DNA of 64,000 nt from assembly GCF_022524485.1 (NCBI RefSeq), contig NZ_JAKXMK010000030.1:62001-126000 (forward strand), in the 5' to 3' direction. The translations under genes and the position numbers were made by a program. Shown here in pieces: positions 59,432 to 64,000 of this stretch (the first letter of the stretch is position 1; each line of letters starts with the position of its first letter). The notes beneath the pieces were generated by a model, which had not been told where the DNA came from, searched no databases, and worked only from the letters and a program-made list of their open reading frames with translations. This stretch comes from Pseudonocardia alaniniphila. GTDB taxonomy: Bacteria; Actinomycetota; Actinomycetes; Mycobacteriales; Pseudonocardiaceae.

Positions 59432-60189
59432 CAGCCGAACTCCGCGATCTCGAGCACGGCCGGGTCGTGGCTGGGGATCACCTCGGCGCCGAGCCGGTCC
59501 ATCTTCGCGAAGGACTCCATGTAGTCCAGGAGATTGGTGAACGACCCGGACGGGATGTGCGCGAGCCGGTCGTCGCCCTCCCAGTTCGCCCGGGTGTCGC
59601 AGGTGTCGCCGGCGAGCAGGTACCGCTCGCCCCCGCTGGTCACGAGCACGCCCTGCGAGCCGGGCGTGTGCCCGGGCAGCGCCACGACCTCGACTCCGGG
59701 CGCGATCTCGACGTCCCCCGTCACCGTCGAGAAGCGGTTGAGCATCGGCGCCCACGGCGGGCTGATCCGGTCGGTGTTCTCGAACGCGGTGCGGGTGGGG
59801 GCGGCCGGGTCGACGGCGTAGAGCAGCTCCGCCTTCTGCACGACGTACTTCGCGTTGGGGAACAGGTGGTTGTTGCCGCAGTGGTCCCAGTGCAGGTGCG
59901 TGTGGATGATCGTCCGCACGTCGTCGGGATCCACGCCGATTCCCCGCAGTGTCCGAAGCGGATCCTCGTCGGGCGAGCGGTGGAAGTCGTACCCGTGGTG
60001 CTCCCGGACGAACTCGGGCTCCGGTGTGCCGGAGTCCACGATGATCGGGTGGTCGCCGCCGGTGATCACGAACATCATCTGTGGGACGTCGTGGAACTCG
60101 CCCCACCCGCGCTGGTACTGCAATGCGGCCGCGGGGAACCCCCGCAGCACCCCGGCCGGCAGGGCGTGGATCTTCAGCTTGGCGTTCAT
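59431..60189 (-). CDS. metallo-beta-lactamase-fold hydrolase (lactonase-like)
   Basis: A 252-residue dizinc hydrolase. The metal motif is HTHLHWDH, followed by LPGHTPGSQG, the bridging Asp in LLAGDTCDTRANW and the last His in VIPSHDP. Layout matches AHL-lactonase and other small-lactone or ester hydrolases. ATG at 60189 overlaps the SDR stop. In this acyl-CoA pathway it may open a lactone or hydrolyse a thioester; quorum quenching is less likely given the context. Confidence 0.9.
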   Translation of the reverse strand: MNAKLKIHALPAGVLRGFPAAALQYQRGWGEFHDVPQMMFVITGGDHPIIVDSGTPEPEFVREHHGYDFHRSPDEDPLRTLRGIGVDPDDVRTIIHTHLHWDHCGNNHLFPNAKYVVQKAELLYAVDPAAPTRTAFENTDRISPPWAPMLNRFSTVTGDVEIAPGVEVVALPGHTPGSQGVLVTSGGERYLLAGDTCDTRANWEGDDRLAHIPSGSFTNLLDYMESFAKMDRLGAEVIPSHDPAVLEIAEFG

Positions 60190-61004
60190 GACTTGTCGTC
60201 CCCTCCGTCGGCGACGAGCACGGCGCCGTTGACGAACGTGGCCCGCTTCGAGGCGGCGAAGACGATGAGGTCGGCCAGCTCCTGCGGCGTTCCCCACTCG
60301 TGGCCGGGACGCGCGATGCCGCGGCCCCACTCCCGCCTGCGCTCGGCGGCTGCCGCTCTGTCGTTCTGCGCGTCGAGCCCGTCGCCGAGGCCCTCGCCCC
60401 AGCGTGCGAAGCGCTCCTCGGTGTTGACGAACCCGGGCACCACGGCGACCACGCGGATGCCGTGCTCGCCCAGCTCGGTGGCGAGGATCTTGCTCAGCCG
60501 GTTCTCCGCCGCCTTCGCCGGACCGGTGCACGACGAGCGGAACGGCGGCTGGGTGACCCGGATGGCCGTCTCGCCGGTCACGTTGACCACCACGCCGCCG
60601 CCCTGCTCGATCATCATCGGCGCGAACCGCTGCGTGAGCCGGAACTGGGCGAAGAAGTTGATCTCCATACCCTGCACCAGCTCCTCGTCGGTGACATCGA
60701 GGAACGGCTTGTAGGTGCCGTTGCCGGCGTTGTTGACCAGCACGTCGATCCGGCCGTGGGTGCTCGTCACGTAGGCGACGAGCCGATCGAGGTCGGCGAG
60801 CTTCGTGACGTCGGTGCTGAGCGTGTCGACCGTGGCGCCCGTCGACTCGGCGATCGAGGCCGCCGCCTTGGCCAGCTGCTCCTCACGGCGCGCCGCGAGC
60901 ACCACCCGGGCGCCCTCGGACGCGAAGTGCCGCGCGGTCTCGAGTCCGATGCCGCTGCTGCCCCCCGTGATGACGACGACTTTGTCCGTCAGGCCGAGAT
61001 CCAT
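60186..61004 (-). CDS. short-chain dehydrogenase/reductase, catalytic Tyr missing
   Basis: A 272-residue Rossmann protein with TGGSSGIG cofactor motif and NNAG. The usual Ser-Tyr-Lys centre is altered: where YxxxK is expected the sequence reads TGPAK, so Tyr is replaced by Thr, and the Ser position is in NVTGETA. The Lys is kept. ATG at 61004 after GAGAGGAAG. It may be a divergent enzyme with another acid, or a non-catalytic partner. Confidence 0.9.
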   Translation of the reverse strand: MDLGLTDKVVVITGGSSGIGLETARHFASEGARVVLAARREEQLAKAAASIAESTGATVDTLSTDVTKLADLDRLVAYVTSTHGRIDVLVNNAGNGTYKPFLDVTDEELVQGMEINFFAQFRLTQRFAPMMIEQGGGVVVNVTGETAIRVTQPPFRSSCTGPAKAAENRLSKILATELGEHGIRVVAVVPGFVNTEERFARWGEGLGDGLDAQNDRAAAAERRREWGRGIARPGHEWGTPQELADLIVFAASKRATFVNGAVLVADGGDDKS

Positions 61005-61024
61005 GCTTGTCTTCCTCTCGAGGC

Positions 61025-62269
61025 TCAGTACGACTTCGGAAGGCCGAGAACCTGGTGCCCGATGTAGGCGAGGATCAGGTTGTTGTTCACCGGCGCCACC
61101 ATCGGCAGACGGGCCTCGCGGAACTTGCGCTCGATCTCGAACTCCTCGGCGAGCCCGTAGCCGCCGAAGGTGTCCATGGCCGCGTTGGCCGCCGCCCAGT
61201 TCGCCTTGGAGGCGAGCAGCTTCGCCGCGTTCGCCTCGAACCCCGGCTGCTCCCCGGCGTCGAACTTCGCCGCCGCCTTCCACCGCATGAGGCTCGCGGC
61301 CTCGAGATCGGCGTAGGCCTGCGCGAGCGGGAACTGCACACCCTGGTTCTGGCCGATGGGGCGGCCGAACACCACCCGCTCGCGGGCGTACTCCGTGGCG
61401 CGGTCGATGAACCAGAACCCGTCCCCGAGCACCTCGGAGGCCACCAGGATCCGCTCGGCGTTGAGGCCGGAGAGGATGTAGCGGAACCCCTTGCCCTCCT
61501 CGCCGATCCGGTTCTGCACCGGCACGCGCAGGTTCTCGATGCGGACCTCGTTGGTCTCGTGCGAGGTCATCGTCCGGATCGGCCGCACCGAGATGGCGTC
61601 GCCTGCCTCGCGCAGGTCCACCAGCAGCACGGACAGGCCGTCGGTCTTCTTCTCGACGTCCTCGTAGCGGGTGGTGCGCGTGAGCAGGAGCATGTAGTCC
61701 GAGTGCTGGAAGCGCGAGGTCCAGATCTTCGCGCCGTTCACCACGTAGTGGTCGCCCTCGCGGGCGGCGAACGTCCGGATGCGGGTGGTGTCGGAGCCTG
61801 CGTCGGGCTCGGTGACGCCGAAGGCCTGCAGCCGCAGGGTGTTGGCCGCGATCTCGGGCAGCAGCCGCTGCTTCTGCTCGTCGCTGCCGTGCCGCAGCAC
61901 CGTGCCCATCGTGTACATCTGCGCGTGCGCCGGCACCCCGGTGCCGCCGGAGCGGTTGATCGTCTCCAGGATGAGCGCCGCGTCCGCGACGGTTCCGCCG
62001 CCACCTCCGTACTCCTCGGGGATCAGCACGGAGAGCCACCCGGCCTTGCCGAGCGCGTCGACGAACTCGACGGGGTACTCGAGCTTCGCGTCGCGCTCCC
62101 GCCAGTACTCCGACGGGAAGCGCGAGCACAGCTCGGCGACGGCGTCCCGGATCGCCCGCTGGTCGTCGGTCAGTTCGAAGTCCACGTCCATCCTTCCGGC
62201 TCGGTGCCCTGGTGGTGTCGTCCCTGGTGGTGTCGTCCCTGGTGGTGTCGTCCCTGGTGGTGTCGTCAC
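61025..62269 (-). CDS. acyl-CoA dehydrogenase with TTPPG-repeat N-terminus
   Basis: A flavoprotein desaturating an acyl-CoA: VTEPDAGSDTTRIRT and AKIWTSRFQHSDYMLLL surround FAD, VVFGRPIGQNQGVQF follows, and GGYGLAEEFEIERKFREAR carries the region of the catalytic Glu. The conserved part begins at an ATG (62191), but that codon has its GGAAGG directly abutting it. A GTG at 62269 overlaps the LivF stop (GTGA), has GGAGG seven bases upstream and is in frame, adding 26 residues made of four TTPPG units. I favour the GTG (414 residues); the ATG gives 388. Confidence 0.9.
   Translation of the reverse strand: MTTPPGTTPPGTTPPGTTPPGHRAGRMDVDFELTDDQRAIRDAVAELCSRFPSEYWRERDAKLEYPVEFVDALGKAGWLSVLIPEEYGGGGGTVADAALILETINRSGGTGVPAHAQMYTMGTVLRHGSDEQKQRLLPEIAANTLRLQAFGVTEPDAGSDTTRIRTFAAREGDHYVVNGAKIWTSRFQHSDYMLLLTRTTRYEDVEKKTDGLSVLLVDLREAGDAISVRPIRTMTSHETNEVRIENLRVPVQNRIGEEGKGFRYILSGLNAERILVASEVLGDGFWFIDRATEYARERVVFGRPIGQNQGVQFPLAQAYADLEAASLMRWKAAAKFDAGEQPGFEANAAKLLASKANWAAANAAMDTFGGYGLAEEFEIERKFREARLPMVAPVNNNLILAYIGHQVLGLPKSY
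62211..62267. repeat. 15-bp tandem repeat, about four copies
   Basis: The unit GGTGGTGTCGTCCCT repeats perfectly three times from 62211, with a fourth copy ending in GTCACA. The 15-bp period keeps a reading frame; on the minus strand it encodes (TTPPG)n in frame with the acyl-CoA dehydrogenase. Likely hypervariable by slippage. Confidence 0.95.
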
Positions 62270-62967
62270 AGGTAGTCCTCCGCGAGTGCGAGACCGCGGA
62301 TCTCCGCCACCGGCCCGCTGCGCCGCAGCGACCCCGTGCGCAGCACGTATCCCCGGTCGGCGAGCGCGAGCGCCGGGCGGGCCATCTGTTCGGACAGCAG
62401 GATCGCCGTGCCGCGCCGCTGGACGTCGCGGATGGCCGCGCTGGTGTCCCGGATCGCGATCGGGGACAGGCCCAGGAACGGCTCGTCGAGCAGCAGCAGG
62501 TCTGGTGCGGCGGCCAGCGCCCTGGCGAGCGCGACGATCTGTTGCTGGCCGCCGCTGAGCGTTCCGGCTGCCTGGTGCCGGCGCTCCCTGAGCAGGGGGA
62601 ACGTGTCGAAGAGCCAGTCGAGCGTCGCCCGACGCGTGGCACGCGACGTGCCGTAGCAGCCGCTGAACACGTTGTCCTCGACGCTGAGGCTCGCGAAGAC
62701 CCGCCGGCCTTCCGGGGACAGTCGGATCCCGTTGCATGCCCGATGGTTGGTCGAGGAGCGGGTGATGTCCCGACCGCGGTAGATCACGGCGCCGGAGGCG
62801 GCTCTGACGGTGCCGATCACGGTGTGCAGCACGCTCGACTTGCCCGCGCCGTTGGCGCCGATGAGTACGACCGTCTCGCCTCGGGCCACCGTGAGCGAGA
62901 GCCCCTGCACGGCGTGCACCCCGCCGTAGCGGACGTCGACGTTCTCGAGCTCCAGCAGCGCGGTCAC
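62266..62967 (-). CDS. livF: branched-chain-type ABC transporter ATPase LivF
   Basis: A 233-residue ATPase. Walker A GANGAGKSS, signature TLSGGQQQIVALARAL, Walker B LLLLDEPFLGLSP; IRLSPEGRRVFASLSVEDNV is the LivF hallmark. The H-loop His is replaced in the usual place by ILLSEQM, as in many LivF. GTG at 62967 overlaps the LivG-type stop (GTGA). Liv-type systems in catabolic operons import aromatic or short organic acids as well as amino acids. Confidence 0.94.
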   Translation of the reverse strand: MTALLELENVDVRYGGVHAVQGLSLTVARGETVVLIGANGAGKSSVLHTVIGTVRAASGAVIYRGRDITRSSTNHRACNGIRLSPEGRRVFASLSVEDNVFSGCYGTSRATRRATLDWLFDTFPLLRERRHQAAGTLSGGQQQIVALARALAAAPDLLLLDEPFLGLSPIAIRDTSAAIRDVQRRGTAILLSEQMARPALALADRGYVLRTGSLRRSGPVAEIRGLALAEDYL

Positions 62968-64000
62968 CGGACGACCTCCGGCTCGTCGGTGCCGAGGTAG
63001 GCGCTGATCACCGCCGGGTCGGCGAGCACCTCGTCCGGGACGCCTGCGGCGAGGGGCCGTCCGGTGTCCATCACGAGTACGCGATCGCAGATCCGGCGCA
63101 CCAGGTCCATGTCGTGCTCCACCAGGAGCACCGCGCAGTTGCGCGCCACTGCCCACGCCACGATCTCGTCCACGCGGTGCCGTTCGGAGCTCTCCAGCCC
63201 GGCTGCGGGTTCGTCGAGCAGCAGGACGCGAGGTTCGATCGCCAGTGCCATCACCAGCCCGAGGGTCTTCTGCAGCCCGTACGGCAGGTCGCCCGCCCGG
63301 TCGTCCAGCCGCTCAGCGAGCCCCATCCGGGCCAGGAGGCGGTCGAGGTCGGCGGCGTCCATCCAGCGCGACGAGTACGCCCGCGCACGGGCCAGGTTCT
63401 CCCGCACCGTCACCGTCGCGAAGACCGAGACGTGCTGGTAGCTGCGTGCGATGCCCTGGCGGGCGAGCCGGCCCGACGACATCCCGGTGACGCGGTGGCC
63501 TGCGAGACGCACGGTGCCCGCGGTGGGGGTGAGCTGTCCGGCGAGCATGCTGACGAGCGTGGTCTTGCCGGCGCCGTTCGGGCCGATCACGCCCAGGACC
63601 TCGCCGGGCGCCACGCCGAGGCTGATCCCGGAGACCGCCGCGACCCCGCCGAAGCTCTTCGCGATCCCCTCGACGTCCAGCACCGGCGGCCGGTCCGGAT
63701 GCGCGCCTGCCGGCGTCGGCTGCGCGATGGTAACCGCCACAGGGTGATGCGTCGGCATCGGACGCTCGTGCGCCGTCGCCGGGGTGAGCATGCGGGCGGC
63801 CGCGGCGACGAGCCCGGTGAGGCCATCGCGGGCGAAGAGCACCACGAGCACCATCACCCCGCCGAGCAGCAGCTGCGCGTACTGGGCCTCCTCGGCGAAG
63901 GTGTGCGTGAGCCAGGAGAGCACGGTCGCACCGACGATCGGGCCGAGGATCGACCCCGCCCCGCCGACCACCGCCCCGGCCACGTGGTTGACCGCGCTGA
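62964..64000 (-). CDS. LivM-LivG fusion (permease plus ATPase), 5' end outside window
   Basis: The visible part starts in the last helices of a LivM permease (GGAGSILGPIVGATVLS and a hydrophobic helix, LLLGGVMVLVVLFA), then a 30-residue linker, then a full LivG ATPase: Walker A GPNGAGKTT, VRENLARARA, GDLPYGLQKTLGLVMAL and VLLLDEPAAGLESSE. The frame remains open to the right edge, so a GTG at 63983 is not the start. LivM and LivG are usually separate; fused forms exist in actinomycetes. The signature motif reads PYGLQK rather than SGGQ, as in LivG. Confidence 0.92.
   Translation of the reverse strand, partial: SAVNHVAGAVVGGAGSILGPIVGATVLSWLTHTFAEEAQYAQLLLGGVMVLVVLFARDGLTGLVAAAARMLTPATAHERPMPTHHPVAVTIAQPTPAGAHPDRPPVLDVEGIAKSFGGVAAVSGISLGVAPGEVLGVIGPNGAGKTTLVSMLAGQLTPTAGTVRLAGHRVTGMSSGRLARQGIARSYQHVSVFATVTVRENLARARAYSSRWMDAADLDRLLARMGLAERLDDRAGDLPYGLQKTLGLVMALAIEPRVLLLDEPAAGLESSERHRVDEIVAWAVARNCAVLLVEHDMDLVRRICDRVLVMDTGRPLAAGVPDEVLADPAVISAYLGTDEPEVVR

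Noticed and set aside
59431..60189. Quorum-quenching AHL lactonase
   Set aside because: The metallo-hydrolase motif is generic and the gene is embedded in an acyl-CoA catabolic operon.
62211..62270. CRISPR-like array
   Set aside because: The 15-bp units are contiguous with no spacers; it is a simple tandem repeat.

Overview
The window is a very GC-rich chromosomal segment with many GTG starts and tightly overlapping stop/start codons (ATGA, GTGA, TTGA). With a cytochrome aa3 subunit I at the left edge and many IclR, GntR and LysR regulators, it points to a saprophytic actinomycete. A Pseudonocardia-like organism is my inference, not something shown directly. I saw no rRNA, tRNA, CRISPR array, phage gene or transposase. 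The segment is almost wall-to-wall catabolic operons, each with its own transporter and most with a regulator.

Layout: (1) 1-1745, 3' part of ctaD, closed by a 21-bp-stem terminator. (2) 1986-7283, minus operon: MFS carrier, CoA-transferase, CitE-like lyase, flavin monooxygenase, Nudix hydrolase; it resembles itaconate or citramalate-type C5-acid use. (3) 7711-16550, minus: DeoR regulator, two FGGY kinases, 2-hydroxyacid dehydrogenase, phosphatase and a XylFGH-like sugar ABC transporter. (4) 16811-18031, a P450. (5) 18139-29502, minus: a LigJ-like hydratase, a LigB-type extradiol dioxygenase, two RraA/LigK-type aldolases, two IclR regulators, a ferric-type ABC transporter, a Rieske oxygenase and a small unknown protein. 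Together these look like a compact gallate or methylgallate meta-cleavage branch. (6) 29686-36094: a second P450, a methyltransferase, a MocR regulator, an alcohol dehydrogenase, an R2lox-like Mn/Fe oxidase and an SCP2-like protein. (7) 36108-42611: a divergent UbiX/UbiD (prenyl-FMN decarboxylase) module with a maleamate-amidase-like hydrolase, a TauABC-type transporter and a GntR-FCD regulator, sharing a GTCGACACTT palindrome. (8) 42649-49665: LysR, a small membrane protein, an amidohydrolase, an alpha/beta hydrolase and a three-subunit molybdenum hydroxylase. (9) 49765-55089: a LacI regulon with a perfect 16-bp operator, an MFS carrier, a rhamnonate-dehydratase-like enolase and a GH13 glucosidase. 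(10) 55110-64000, minus: a Liv-type ABC transporter (LivM-LivG fusion, running off the window), LivF, acyl-CoA dehydrogenase, SDR, metallo-hydrolase, CoA-transferase, HMG-CoA-lyase-like aldolase, MmgE/PrpD and a lipoprotein.

Most notable: the R2lox homologue next to an SCP2-like carrier (R2lox has no settled function); a (TTPPG)n tandem repeat that probably forms the N-terminus of an acyl-CoA dehydrogenase; an intergenic palindromic repeat present twice; a clear two-site divergent operator for the UbiD/UbiX module; and several enzymes lacking textbook catalytic residues (an SDR without Tyr, a P450 without the I-helix acid). Two P450s and a Rieske oxygenase are present but no ferredoxin or reductase gene, so electron donors must be encoded elsewhere.
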